Shown: positions 16,351-24,945, numbered from the stretch's first letter. The stretch is DNA of 46,627 nucleotides from an uncultured Collinsella sp. (GCA_900545555.1 UQZI01000007.1:1-46627); one strand, 5' to 3'. Numbers and translations are program-made. Notes: a model not told the origin generated them from the letters alone.

Positions 16351-16854
16351 ATGATTATACAGGTTCGAGTCGATGACCGTCTGATTCACGGACAGGTCGC
16401 CCTGGTGTGGACCAAGGAGCTCAACACCACCAGGATCATCGTCGCCAACAAGCACGCCGTGGAGAGCGATGCCCTTCGCATGACGCTTTCCATGGGTACG
16501 CCGGCGGGCCAGAAGCTCCTCGTCAAGGATGTTCCGGATGCCTGTCGCATCGCGAACGATCCGCGTGCGGACTCCATGCGCATCTTCGCGCTCACCAACT
16601 GCGTGCGTGACGTGCTTGAGCTCGTTAAGGGCGCACCGGGCAAGATCGAGGGCGTGAACGTTGCCAATGTCGGCCGCTTCGACAAGTCCGATCCGGATAG
16701 CAAGGTCGCCCTCAACTCCACGATCATGCTCAACCCGGATGAGCTCGAGGCCGCGAAGGAGCTTTGCGAGCAGGGTATTCCGGTTTTCCATCAGCTTATC
16801 CCATCCAATCCCAAGACTCCTCTCAAGAGTCTGATCGAGGCGGCGGGGAAATAA
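16351..16854 (+). CDS. PTS EIIB, mannose/fructose/sorbose family
   Basis: This 167-residue protein starts IIQVRVDDRLIHGQVALVW, with phosphorylated His13 in the family motif DdRLIHGQV. TRIIVANKHAVESDALRMTL and the C-terminal DELEAAKELCEQGIPVFHQ are also typical. It transfers phosphate from EIIA to the sugar bound by EIIC/EIID. GGGAGAGAGG precedes the ATG, and the gene lies 31 nt after EIIA. Confidence 0.92.
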   Translation: MIIQVRVDDRLIHGQVALVWTKELNTTRIIVANKHAVESDALRMTLSMGTPAGQKLLVKDVPDACRIANDPRADSMRIFALTNCVRDVLELVKGAPGKIEGVNVANVGRFDKSDPDSKVALNSTIMLNPDELEAAKELCEQGIPVFHQLIPSNPKTPLKSLIEAAGK

Positions 16855-16900
16855 GGGGATTTGGCCAGGCGGCCAAATGAAATGAAAGAAAGGAAGTCAA

Positions 16901-17713
16901 ATGATTGGGTTGGCATTAATGGCCTGGTTGACCGTGCTGATTTGCTACGGCGGCAACTGGGTTCTCGGTCAGTGCATGATCGAGCGTCCTCTCGTGGTGG
17001 GCCTCGTTGCGGGCCTCCTGATGGGCGACGTCAAGACCGGTGTTATCATCGGTGCCTCTCTCGAGGCGATCTTCATGGGCGCGGTTAACATCGGTGGCGC
17101 TATCTCCGCCGAGCCCGTTACTGCGACCGCCCTCGCCGTCGCCTTCACCGTTGGCGCCGGCATCGACCAAGGTGCCGCTATCACGCTGGCCGTTCCCGTG
17201 GGTGTCGTCACCGCGTTCCTCTCGATCTTCATGAACAACGTGTTCCTTGCGTTCTTCGCCGCCACCTTTGACAAGATGGCCGCCGAGGGCAACGAGAAGG
17301 GCCTCGCGCTTCAGCACTTCGTTCTCTGGTTCGTTAAGTACGCTGCCTTTGGCCTCATCGCCTTCCTCGGCGTTTACCTCGGCGCTGAGCCCGTTGCCGC
17401 CATCGTTAACCAGATTCCGGCCAATGTCATGAACGGCCTCAACGCCGTGGGCGCCCTCCTGCCCGCCGTTGGTATGGCGCTCCTGCTCCAGATGCTGTGG
17501 AGCACCGAGCTTAGCATCTACTTCTTCCTGGGCTTCACGCTCTACCAGTACCTCGGTCTCCCGATGATCGCCATCGCGGTTCTCGGTGTCATCATCGCGG
17601 TGGCCTCCGCCCTCCGCGACAAGGAGATCTTCGATCTCACCAAGAAGGGCGTAGCCGCCCAGGCCGTTTCCGGCGACTCTGCAACCAGCGACGAGGAGGA
17701 TTTCTTCGCATGA
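16901..17713 (+). CDS. PTS EIIC, mannose family membrane subunit
   Basis: This 270-residue, very hydrophobic protein has the mannose-family EIIC pattern: RPLVVGLVAGLLMGDVKTGV, then GASLEAIFMGAVNIGGA and AEPVTATALAVAFTVG. It forms the sugar channel with EIID in the membrane. The C-terminus is hydrophilic and acidic. The stop overlaps the start of EIID by 4 nt (ATGA), indicating translational coupling. A ribosome site (AAAGGAAG) is well placed. Confidence 0.92.
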   Translation: MIGLALMAWLTVLICYGGNWVLGQCMIERPLVVGLVAGLLMGDVKTGVIIGASLEAIFMGAVNIGGAISAEPVTATALAVAFTVGAGIDQGAAITLAVPVGVVTAFLSIFMNNVFLAFFAATFDKMAAEGNEKGLALQHFVLWFVKYAAFGLIAFLGVYLGAEPVAAIVNQIPANVMNGLNAVGALLPAVGMALLLQMLWSTELSIYFFLGFTLYQYLGLPMIAIAVLGVIIAVASALRDKEIFDLTKKGVAAQAVSGDSATSDEEDFFA

Positions 17714-18546
17714 GTAACCTGACCAAGAATGTGAGCCCTGAAGACAAGAAGATGCTCAACAGCATTTTCCTGCGCTCCTTCTCCGTGTTCGCCTCCTGCG
17801 CCGGCGGTTCCGTCAAGGCTGGCGCCGACGGCTGGCTGTACTCCGTCCAGCCCGCGCTTAACCGCTACTACGCCGATGACCCCGAGGCCCGTGCCGACGC
17901 CATGAAGCGTCACACGACTTGGTACAACATTACCCAGAACGTCGGCACGTTCGCCATGGGCCTCGTCGCCTCCATGGAGAGGGAGAACTCGCGGCACGAA
18001 GACTTCGACACCGAGTCCATCGACGGTATCAAGGTCTCCCTGATGGGCCCGATGTCCGGCATCGGCGACGCAATCTTCTGGGGCGTCTTGCGTGTTATCG
18101 CCGCCGGCATCGGAATCAACCTCGCCATGAGCGGCTCGCCCCTCGGCGCGATCATGTTCCTGCTGATCTACAACATCCCGTCGATCCTCTGCCGATACTT
18201 CATGACCTACCTCGGCTTCAGCATGGGCACCAACTTCATCTCCGAGATGTACGAGGGTGGCCTCATGAAGCTCATCACCAAGGCGACCTCCACGATCGGC
18301 CTCGTGATGATCGGCGCCATGACTGCGGCGAACGTCCAATTCAACACGATCCTGTCCATTCCGGTTCAAGACTCCGACCCCGTCATGATCCAGACCTACC
18401 TCGACTCGATCTTCAAGGGCATCGTGCCCCTGGGACTTACTCTCGTCGTCCTCTGGCTCCTGCGCAAGAAGAACGTGAACGTCAACATCATCCTGGTCGG
18501 CATCATGGTTCTGGCGCTCGTCCTCGGCCTCGTGGGCATCGTATAA
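17710..18546 (+). CDS. PTS EIID, mannose family membrane subunit
   Basis: This 278-residue protein has an N-terminal cytosolic part (IFLRSFSVFASCAGGSVKAG; FNTQ-like contact region MKRHTTWYNITQNVG) and the EIID hallmark VSLMGPMSGIGDAIFWGVLR. Membrane segments run to the C-terminus. It completes the EIIABCD set and overlaps EIIC by 4 nt. About 100 nt follow before the aldo/keto reductase, with only a weak GCCT/AGGC hairpin, so read-through is likely. Confidence 0.92.
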   Translation: MSNLTKNVSPEDKKMLNSIFLRSFSVFASCAGGSVKAGADGWLYSVQPALNRYYADDPEARADAMKRHTTWYNITQNVGTFAMGLVASMERENSRHEDFDTESIDGIKVSLMGPMSGIGDAIFWGVLRVIAAGIGINLAMSGSPLGAIMFLLIYNIPSILCRYFMTYLGFSMGTNFISEMYEGGLMKLITKATSTIGLVMIGAMTAANVQFNTILSIPVQDSDPVMIQTYLDSIFKGIVPLGLTLVVLWLLRKKNVNVNIILVGIMVLALVLGLVGIV

Positions 18547-18643
18547 GGCGGTTTCCGGATCATTCGAAGCCTGTTCAAGGCAATTCCTGGCGGCACGCGA
18601 TCGAGGACATTCGACGCGGGCCGCCCCATTAGAAGGAGAGAAT

Positions 18644-19588
18644 ATGCGCTACACGCACCTCAAGAACTCCGACGTTGACGTCTCCCAGCTCGCCGTGGGC
18701 ACCTGGGCGATCGGCGGCGACTCCTTTGGTGAGAACGATGACGCCGCCAGCATGTCCGCCATCCGCACCATGCTCGATCACGGCGTCAACCTCATTGACA
18801 CCGCGCCGTGCTATGGCAACGGCACGTCCGAGAAGGTCGTCGGCAACGCGCTCAGGGGCATCGACCGAGAGAGCTACCTGCTCTCGACTAAGGTTGGCCT
18901 GATCACCAGCGCCGCCGGCTATGACCGCGACTCCTCGTTCAAGAACATCATGAGGGAGGTCGAGAGCTCGCTGCGCAACCTCCGCACCGACTACATCGAT
19001 TTCTACTTCGTGCACTGGCCCGACGCTAAGACCCCGTTCTCCGAGACGATGTGCGCCCTCCAGCTCCTCAAGGAGCAGGGCAAGATTCGCCACATCGGCG
19101 TCTCCAACTTCACGACCGAGATGATCGAGGAGTGCGAGAAGGTCGCTCAGATTGATGTCCAGCAGCCGCCCTACTCTATGGTTGACCGCTCCTCCGAGGA
19201 CCTCATCAAGTGGGGCTACGAGCGTGGCATCGACTCCTTCACCTATGGCTCCCTTGGCGCAGGCATCCTGTCGGGCAAGTTCCGCGCGCTGCCGAAGTTC
19301 GAGGAGGGCGACGTCCGCGCCGGCTTCTACGACTACTTCCAGGAGCCCAAGTTCTCTCGCGTCCAGGAGCTGCTCAAGGTCATGGACGAGATGGCCGAGG
19401 CTCACGACAAACCCGTGGCACAGGTCGCCGTGAACTGGAGCACCCAGAAGGAGTACGTTGGCACCGCGCTCGTTGGCGTGCGCACGGACGCCCACGCGAT
19501 TCAGAACTGCGAGACGTTCGAGTGGGAGCTTTCCGCCGATGAGATGGCCAAGCTTGATGCCAAGCTTGACGAGCTGAAGATCGGCTAG
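18644..19588 (+). CDS. aldo/keto reductase
   Basis: This 314-residue AKR barrel has all four catalytic residues: Asp52 and Tyr57 in NLIDTAPCYGNG, Lys83 in LLSTKVGL and His124 in FYFVHWPD. IGVSNFTTEMIEEC is the standard second block. It should reduce or oxidise a carbonyl/hydroxyl with NADP(H). AGAAGGAGAG lies before the ATG. It sits between EIID and the esterase and probably acts on the imported sugar or on the aldehyde released by the aldolase. The substrate is unknown. Confidence 0.9.
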   Translation: MRYTHLKNSDVDVSQLAVGTWAIGGDSFGENDDAASMSAIRTMLDHGVNLIDTAPCYGNGTSEKVVGNALRGIDRESYLLSTKVGLITSAAGYDRDSSFKNIMREVESSLRNLRTDYIDFYFVHWPDAKTPFSETMCALQLLKEQGKIRHIGVSNFTTEMIEECEKVAQIDVQQPPYSMVDRSSEDLIKWGYERGIDSFTYGSLGAGILSGKFRALPKFEEGDVRAGFYDYFQEPKFSRVQELLKVMDEMAEAHDKPVAQVAVNWSTQKEYVGTALVGVRTDAHAIQNCETFEWELSADEMAKLDAKLDELKIG

Positions 19589-19590
19589 CC

Positions 19591-20670
19591 ATGGGCGCCG
19601 AGGAGAGAAAGTACCCCACTTCCGAGCTTGAAGTCCTTGAGCGTGGAGCTAGGGAGGTCGTCGAGCCTAATGGGCTGAAGCTCCTACTGAAGCCCGTGCC
19701 GGGAGATGAGCGCGAGCACGTGCTCGATCCGCGCGTCTATGCGCGCGCCCACGCGAAGCTCGCTGCTGGTCCGGCGCCGGCGGGGCCGGTGGACGTGATC
19801 GCGTGGCGCTCCGCGCCCAACAAGGAGACCCATGTCGTGAGGGGCGCGGGCGTTGCCAAGAAGACCGTCGTCATGAATTTTGGCGACAGGGGCATTCCCC
19901 TGCACGTCTTCACGCCCGAGAGCCACGAGAGCGGTTCTGCCGCGCTCGTGTTCATCCATGGCGGCGGCTTTATGGTTGGCAACATCGGCCAGTACGAGAA
20001 CTGCCTGCGCGACATCGCGGAGCGAACGGGTTGTGTTGCGGTCTACCCCGAGTACCGCCTGTCTCCCGAAACGATGTTTCCCGGTGGCGTCGAGGACTGT
20101 GTGAAGACGCTCGGCTGGCTTGTCGAGCATGCGGATGAGCTGGGTGTTGACGCGACGCGGATCGCCGTGGCTGGCGACTCCGCGGGCGGAAGCCTGACCA
20201 ACGCCGTCGTCCTCGACGGGTCCCATGTGGACAGGATCAAGCTCGTGGCCGAGCTGTATCCGCTCGTTGACGGCGGCCCCGTTCCGGAGGAATGGTCCTA
20301 TGACCTCTATGAGATTGTGAACGACCAGAGGATCGAGGCTTTGAGCAGGGTGGATCGCATTCGCAATGCCAATGATGACCTGCCGCTGATGTACACCAAC
20401 GGCAATGCGGAGGAGATGCTCGACCCGAGGGTGTCTGCCCTGTTCGCGGAGGACGTGAGCGCGTTCCCCCGCACGGTCATCATCTCTTCCGAGTATGACT
20501 ACCTGCGCTATCAGGATGAGCTGTTCGCGAAGAGGCTGCAGGATGCGGGCGTTGATGTCACCGCGATTCGCTATCGCGGCTGCGACCACGGCTTCTTCGA
20601 GATGTACGGCGTGATGCCTCAGGCTGAGGACGTCTGCCGCGTCATCTCCGAGGAGCTTGCGAAGATCTAG
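19591..20670 (+). CDS. alpha/beta hydrolase, HSL-family esterase
   Basis: This 359-residue protein has the HSL-type oxyanion motif HGGGF (123-127), nucleophile Ser197 in VAGDSAGGS, a likely acid Asp in IISSEYDYLRYQDELF and His in YRGCDHGFFEM. About 100 residues precede the oxyanion loop, probably a lid. There is no signal peptide, so it works in the cytoplasm, most likely as a carboxyl esterase. The start is 2 nt after the reductase stop and has no strong ribosome site of its own, suggesting translational coupling. An esterase inside a PTS operon hints that the imported sugar carries an acyl or other ester group. Confidence 0.88.
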   Translation: MGAEERKYPTSELEVLERGAREVVEPNGLKLLLKPVPGDEREHVLDPRVYARAHAKLAAGPAPAGPVDVIAWRSAPNKETHVVRGAGVAKKTVVMNFGDRGIPLHVFTPESHESGSAALVFIHGGGFMVGNIGQYENCLRDIAERTGCVAVYPEYRLSPETMFPGGVEDCVKTLGWLVEHADELGVDATRIAVAGDSAGGSLTNAVVLDGSHVDRIKLVAELYPLVDGGPVPEEWSYDLYEIVNDQRIEALSRVDRIRNANDDLPLMYTNGNAEEMLDPRVSALFAEDVSAFPRTVIISSEYDYLRYQDELFAKRLQDAGVDVTAIRYRGCDHGFFEMYGVMPQAEDVCRVISEELAKI

Positions 20671-20703
20671 AGGTTCGTCGCGGTGGCCTCCTGGACGAGT
20701 GAC

Positions 20704-20745
20704 GGTCCGGCGGGATGCTAGGTGCGTCCCGCCGGACCTTTGCGT
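20704..20745 (+). terminator. terminator of the sugar operon
   Basis: GGTCCGGCGGGA (20704-20715) and TCCCGCCGGACC (20727-20738) pair perfectly with an 11-nt loop, followed by TTTGCGTT. It lies 34 nt after the esterase stop. Confidence 0.8.
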
Positions 20746-20835
20746 TGGCGGGCGCGTGTGGGGTTTGCCTCGGCGGTGCCGGATTGACTGGGAGACGCGT
20801 TTACCGCCGAGCTTCCAAGCGAGCCCAGCAAGCAA

Positions 20836-21092
20836 ACCGCGAGCTGAGCCCCAAGGGCATCGACAAGGGCGTGGGCGTGGCGCGAGCGCTGGCGTATCTG
20901 GGCCGCGAGGGAAATGCGCGCACTTTTGGCTTCGGCGATTCGGGCAACGACCTGGGCATGCTCGCCGCCGTCGAGACGGCTGTTGCCATGGGCAACGCCA
21001 TGCCCGAGGTCAAGGCGGTCGCCAACTACGTGACCGACGACGTCGCACACGACGGTACCGTCACCGCCATGCGCCACTTTGGGTTGATCTAG
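20836..21092 (+). pseudogene. 3' remnant of a Cof-type HAD phosphatase gene
   Basis: About 85 codons match only the C-terminal end of a Cof/IIB HAD enzyme: LSPKGIDKGVGVARALAYL (conserved Lys) and TFGFGDSGNDLGMLAAVETA (metal-binding Asp pair), then the usual MGNAMPEVKAVANYVTDD tail. The DxDGT nucleophile and most of the cap are missing. The open frame extends upstream to 20715, but that part begins inside the operon terminator and does not look like HAD sequence. The matching 5' stub is at 11293-11334, on the other side of the sugar island. Confidence 0.8.
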
Positions 21093-21302
21093 CGGGAACC
21101 GTCCAATTACCGTTCACCCGCGGCGGGCGGCTCAAATCGGCTCGCCCTGCAAAATCGTTTTGCCGCTGGAGGGTGTGCTCAAAAACGCTAAAGCGTTTAT
21201 GCCGTTCGCCGAGAAGATAAAAACCGCAGCTCACGCCTTGATAAACGTAGGTAAAGTGTTTAGCAGTTTAACGCCCATGTGCAAGCGAAAGGAATCAGGC
21301 AG

Positions 21303-22007
21303 ATGGCAATCAAGGTGTTCGCTGACGGTGCAAACCTCGAGGGCATGCTCGACATGTACGAGAACGGCAACGTTCAGGGCTTCACAACCAACCCGTCCCT
21401 TATGAAGAAGGGCGGCGTGACGGATTACCGCGCATTTGCCAAGGAGGTCCTGGCCCACATCACCGATGTGTCCGTGTCGTTTGAGGTCTTTGCCGACGAC
21501 GTCGAGACCATGGAGGTCGAGGCTCGCGAGATCGCTACCTGGGCCGAGAACGTCTACGTCAAGATTCCGTGCGTGACCACCAAGGGCGAGTCCACCGCCG
21601 AGCTGGTGCGCAAGCTTTCCGCCGACGGCATCAAGGTCAACGTCACCACCATCTTTACGCCTGCGCAGGTCGACGAGATGGTCGAGGCCGTTGACGCCGA
21701 GACGCCGTCCATTATCTCGCTCTTTGCCGGCCGTATCGCCGATACCGGCGTTGATCCCATTCCGTTTATGACGGAGTCGGTCAAGAAGGCCACCGCCAAG
21801 CCCAACTGCGAGGTCCTGTGGGCATCCACGCGCGAGCTCATCAACATTTACCAGGCCGAAGCCTGCGGTTGCCAGATCATCACGGTGCCCAACAGCATCC
21901 TGGCCAAGCGCAAGAACATCGGCCGCGACCCGTACGAGGTCTCGCTCGACACTGTCCGCGGCTTTGCCAAGGATATCGCCTCGCTCGGTTTCCATATCCT
22001 GCCGTAA
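21303..22007 (+). CDS. transaldolase / fructose-6-phosphate aldolase family enzyme
   Basis: This 234-residue protein is of the short transaldolase type. GFTTNPSLMKKGG (26-38) is the conserved TNPSL block, Lys87 in VYVKIPC is the Schiff-base lysine, and NVTTIFTPAQVDE and SLFAGRIADTGVDP follow. Length and motifs fit fructose-6-phosphate aldolase or the small transaldolases; sequence alone does not separate these. I start at ATG 21303, preceded by AAAGGAA. It lies just outside the sugar island and is probably a housekeeping carbon enzyme rather than part of it. Confidence 0.92.
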   Translation: MAIKVFADGANLEGMLDMYENGNVQGFTTNPSLMKKGGVTDYRAFAKEVLAHITDVSVSFEVFADDVETMEVEAREIATWAENVYVKIPCVTTKGESTAELVRKLSADGIKVNVTTIFTPAQVDEMVEAVDAETPSIISLFAGRIADTGVDPIPFMTESVKKATAKPNCEVLWASTRELINIYQAEACGCQIITVPNSILAKRKNIGRDPYEVSLDTVRGFAKDIASLGFHILP

Positions 22008-22163
22008 CGCGAACATTGGCTGCGCCGAGGGTTGTTCGCCCCGACCTTTCCTTTCCCTATCGCTCATGCGCTTCGCGAGGGTCGCGCTAGGCAAAGGAAA
22101 GGCCGGGGCTGCCGACACGAGCTGGCCGGTAGGTTGGTAATCGGCCTCCATATCCTGCCGTGG

Positions 22164-22381
22164 GCAAAGGTACCCCCGCCTGCGACGTGCAAAATCGAGA
22201 GTATTCAGCAAGGTAAAGGCTTTTACCAGCTGGGTGAAGCATGGAACAGCCCCCGTTTTGGCTCTGATGACGCTAAAACGGGGGCTGTTTCTTGCTTTTT
22301 CGTCTCTGAGGGGCATCCGGAACGGTGGAATTTGCAGAATACTCGCGATTTTGCACGTCGCGAGAGGGGGGACCCTTGCTT
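22164..22381. repeat. 218-bp segment with long terminal inverted repeats (MITE-like)
   Basis: The core arms 22182-22211 (GCGACGTGCAAAATCG...) and 22332-22361 match as reverse complements at 28 of 30 positions, and weaker matching runs outward to about 22164 and 22381. Inside is the transaldolase terminator. The layout resembles a miniature inverted-repeat element; no target duplication was evident by eye. The rest of 22008-22388 holds a partial CCTTTCCTTT/AAAGGAAAGG hairpin and a 15-bp copy of the transaldolase 3' end at 22147-22161. No gene is seen. Confidence 0.7.
22245..22300 (+). terminator. intrinsic terminator downstream of the transaldolase gene
   Basis: AACAGCCCCCGTTTT (22245-22259) pairs exactly with 22275-22289 and is followed by TTTCTTGCTTTTT. 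It acts on the plus strand and lies about 240 nt after the gene's stop. Confidence 0.85.
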
Positions 22382-22388
22382 TGGCGGT

Positions 22389-24536
22389 TTACTTCCCCTG
22401 CACCATGGTGAGCGAGATCTTCTTGCGGTCGCGATCGACCTTTTCGACCCACACCTTGACCGTGTCGCCGACGCGCACCACGTCGCTTGGGTGCTTGACG
22501 AAGCGGTTGGCCAGCTTTGAGATGTGCACGAGGCCGTCCTGGTGAACGCCCACGTCGACGAAGGCGCCAAAGTCGACGACGTTACGCACTGTGCCCTTGA
22601 GCTCCATGCCGGGTTCCAGGTCGTCGATGGAAAGCGCCGAGCGGCTAAAGACCACCTCGGGCGCGTCGTCGCGCGGGTCGCGGCCGGGCTTCTTGAGCTC
22701 GTTGACAATGTCGATGAGCGTCAGGGTACCGCAGTCCAGGTCGCTTGCCAGCGCCGAGATGCTGCCCAGGCGGCGCTCGATGTCGGGCACGCCGCCGCGG
22801 CCGAGCTCGCCTGCCGCAACGCCGGCGCGCTCCAAGACGGCCGTGGCCACCTCGTAGCTCTCGGGGTGAACGCTTGTCGCGTCGAGCGGGTTCTTGCCGC
22901 CGCTGATGCGCAGGAAGCCTGCGGCGTTGAGATATGCCTTGGGTCCCAGCTTGGGGACCTTCTTGAGCTGGCGGCGATCGGTAAAGGCGCCGTTTTCCTC
23001 GCGGTAGGCCACGATGTTTTTGGCTACGCTTGGCGTAATGCCCGACACGTAGCCCAGCAGGCTTGCGCTCGCGGTGTTGACGTCGACGCCCACACGGTTG
23101 ACGACGTCTTCCACCACGTGGCCCAGGGTGCGCGAAAGCTCGGCCTGGTCAAGGTCGTGCTGGTACTGGCCAACGCCGATGGACTGGGGCGGAATCTTGA
23201 CGAGCTCTGCCAGCGGGTCTTGCAGACGGCGGCCCAGGCTCATGGCGCCACGTACGGTGACGTCCAGGTCGGGATATTCCTGGCTGGCGAGCTCGGAGGC
23301 GGAGTACACCGACGCGCCGGCCTCGTTGACGATGGTGTAGCGAAGGCTGGGAGCCTGCTCGGAGATGAACTCCGAGACGACTTCCTCGGTCTCGCGGCTG
23401 GCGGTGCCGTTGCCGATGACGATGGTGTTGACGCCGTCTTTCTTGACGAGGCGGGCGAGCTCGCGCTTGGTGCCGGCGACGTCGTGGCGCGGCTTGGTGG
23501 GGTAGACCACGCCGTGGTCGAGCAGCTTACCGGTCTCGTCCATGACGGCGACTTTGCAGCCGGTGCGGTAGCCCGGGTCGAGCGCGAGTACGCGGGCGCC
23601 GCGCACGGGGCGCGCCGAGAGCAGGCCCTCGAGATTCTTGGCAAAGACGTTGATGGCCTCGGTCTGCGCGCGGACGGTGAGTTTGGCGCGGGCCTCGCGC
23701 TCCAGCGAGGGGGCCATGAGGCGCTTGTAGCCGTCGGCGATGGCTGCGTCAAAGACGGGGGCAAACACGCCCTGGTGTCGGGGCCAACGGCTGCCGAGGC
23801 GTGCCGTGGCGGCGGCACCATCGACGTTCACGCGTACGCGGAGCTTGCCCTCGCGCTCGCCGCGGTCGATAGCCAGAACGCGGTGGTTGGGAATACGGCG
23901 CAGCGGCTCGTCAAAGTTGTAGTAGGGCTCGTAGGGAGTCTTCTCGGCGGGGTCGGTGGCCTCGACGACGATATCGGCGGTGTTTTGCGTAAAGGCGCGC
24001 AGGTCGGCGACGTTCTCGGGATCCTCGGCCACCGTCTCGGCCACGATGTCCGCCGCGCCGGCGAGCGCCTTCTCGGGCGTGTCGAAGCCGGCCTCCTCGT
24101 TGACGTATGCCGCGGCAGCGTCGAGTGCGCTGCCCTTGGCCGAGGCCTGCATGATGATCATGTTGGCGAGCGGCTCCAGGCCGGCCTCGCGGGCCTTCTG
24201 CGCGCGGGTCATGCGCTTTTTGCGGTAGGGCTTGTAGAGGTCCTCGACGCGCTGAAGCTGCGTGGCCTCGCGAATCTGCTGCTCGAGCTCGGGCGTGAGC
24301 TTGCCCTGGGCGTCGATGAGCAGAATGACATCCTCTTTGCGCTGCTCAAGATTGCGCAGGTAGGACAGGCGCTCGTCGAGTGCGCGCAGGGCGACGTCGT
24401 CCATGCCGCCCGTGGCCTCCTTGCGGTAGCGCGAGATAAAGGGGATGGTGTTGCCCTCGTCGATGAGCTTGACGGCCGCTTCGATGTTGGCGGCTTTAAG
24501 GTTGAGCTCGCGGGCGAGCTGGACGATAAGATCCAT
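22389..24536 (-). CDS. tex: Tex-family RNA-binding transcription accessory protein
   Basis: This 715-residue protein has Tex architecture. The N-terminal helical domain includes TIPFISRYRKEATGGMDD, the YqgF-like nuclease fold includes ALDPGYRTGCKVAVMD and VIGNGTASRETE, and tandem HhH motifs include GYVSGITPSVAKNIVAYREENG. The C-terminal S1 domain is ELKGTVRNVVDFGAFVDVGV to KISLTMV. Tex binds nucleic acid and affects transcription and RNA handling. ATG 24536 has AAGGAG upstream; the frame is open further but that extension is unlike Tex. A 737-codon antisense frame covers it and is a GC-rich shadow. Confidence 0.95.
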   Translation of the reverse strand: MDLIVQLARELNLKAANIEAAVKLIDEGNTIPFISRYRKEATGGMDDVALRALDERLSYLRNLEQRKEDVILLIDAQGKLTPELEQQIREATQLQRVEDLYKPYRKKRMTRAQKAREAGLEPLANMIIMQASAKGSALDAAAAYVNEEAGFDTPEKALAGAADIVAETVAEDPENVADLRAFTQNTADIVVEATDPAEKTPYEPYYNFDEPLRRIPNHRVLAIDRGEREGKLRVRVNVDGAAATARLGSRWPRHQGVFAPVFDAAIADGYKRLMAPSLEREARAKLTVRAQTEAINVFAKNLEGLLSARPVRGARVLALDPGYRTGCKVAVMDETGKLLDHGVVYPTKPRHDVAGTKRELARLVKKDGVNTIVIGNGTASRETEEVVSEFISEQAPSLRYTIVNEAGASVYSASELASQEYPDLDVTVRGAMSLGRRLQDPLAELVKIPPQSIGVGQYQHDLDQAELSRTLGHVVEDVVNRVGVDVNTASASLLGYVSGITPSVAKNIVAYREENGAFTDRRQLKKVPKLGPKAYLNAAGFLRISGGKNPLDATSVHPESYEVATAVLERAGVAAGELGRGGVPDIERRLGSISALASDLDCGTLTLIDIVNELKKPGRDPRDDAPEVVFSRSALSIDDLEPGMELKGTVRNVVDFGAFVDVGVHQDGLVHISKLANRFVKHPSDVVRVGDTVKVWVEKVDRDRKKISLTMVQGK

Positions 24537-24617
24537 GAAACTCCTTGCGGTAAAGGTGCGTTTGCAGCACAGAGCTACCAAGGATACCACCCGTCCCAAA
24601 AGACCGTTTTGGGGCCG

Positions 24618-24779
24618 CGCCACGAAAACGGTCTATCTACTACGTTTTACCTGCAGGGGCTGACCATACCTGGGTTTTCCGAAAATCGGCAAGCCGTTTA
24701 CCTGCGGTTTTTATCTCGCGAAATTTGGCATGGTTAAGGGCGATCGGTTAAACGTAGTAGATAGGCGCGTTTCGTGGCG
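24618..24779. repeat. 34-bp imperfect inverted repeat upstream of tex
   Basis: Arm 24618-24651 (with CTATCTACTACGTTT) and arm 24746-24779 are reverse complements at 29 of 34 positions. Between them lie smaller potential stems. It sits in the 409-nt gap between tex and the oxidoreductase gene; no gene is seen there. The part from 24780 to 24945 holds GC-rich hairpins (CCCCGCG/CGCGGGG about 24847-24873). Confidence 0.75.
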
Positions 24780-24893
24780 AACGAATCAAGCCGAGGTGCA
24801 AAATAGCCCCCGCCCCAGAAAAATCGTCGGCAAGGTAGCAAAATACCCCGCGTGCAGGAGGCTGCTCGCGGGGCAAAGAAGAGGGGCTTGTTG

Positions 24894-24939
24894 AGGGCGG
24901 ACCGAGGGACTCGATAGGGGGTTTGCCGCAATCCGCCCT
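24894..24939 (-). terminator. possible terminator of the Gfo/Idh gene
   Basis: AGGGCGGA (24894-24901) and TCCGCCCT (24932-24939) pair, enclosing further GC-rich sequence, 7-52 nt past the stop of the minus-strand oxidoreductase gene. No T-run is present, so the call is tentative. Confidence 0.4.
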
Positions 24940-24945
24940 GGGGCA

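Noticed and set aside
20715..20835. N-terminal extension of the HAD remnant (MLGASRRTFALAGACG...) as a twin-arginine signal
   Set aside because: It starts within the stem of the sugar-operon terminator and joins abruptly to HAD sequence; no HAD enzyme of this group is exported, so the frame is more likely chance.
22524..24737. 737-codon open frame antisense to tex
   Set aside because: It mirrors the Tex coding frame in GC-rich DNA, has no recognisable domain and is low-complexity in Ala, Val, Gly, Leu and Asp, as expected for a shadow frame.
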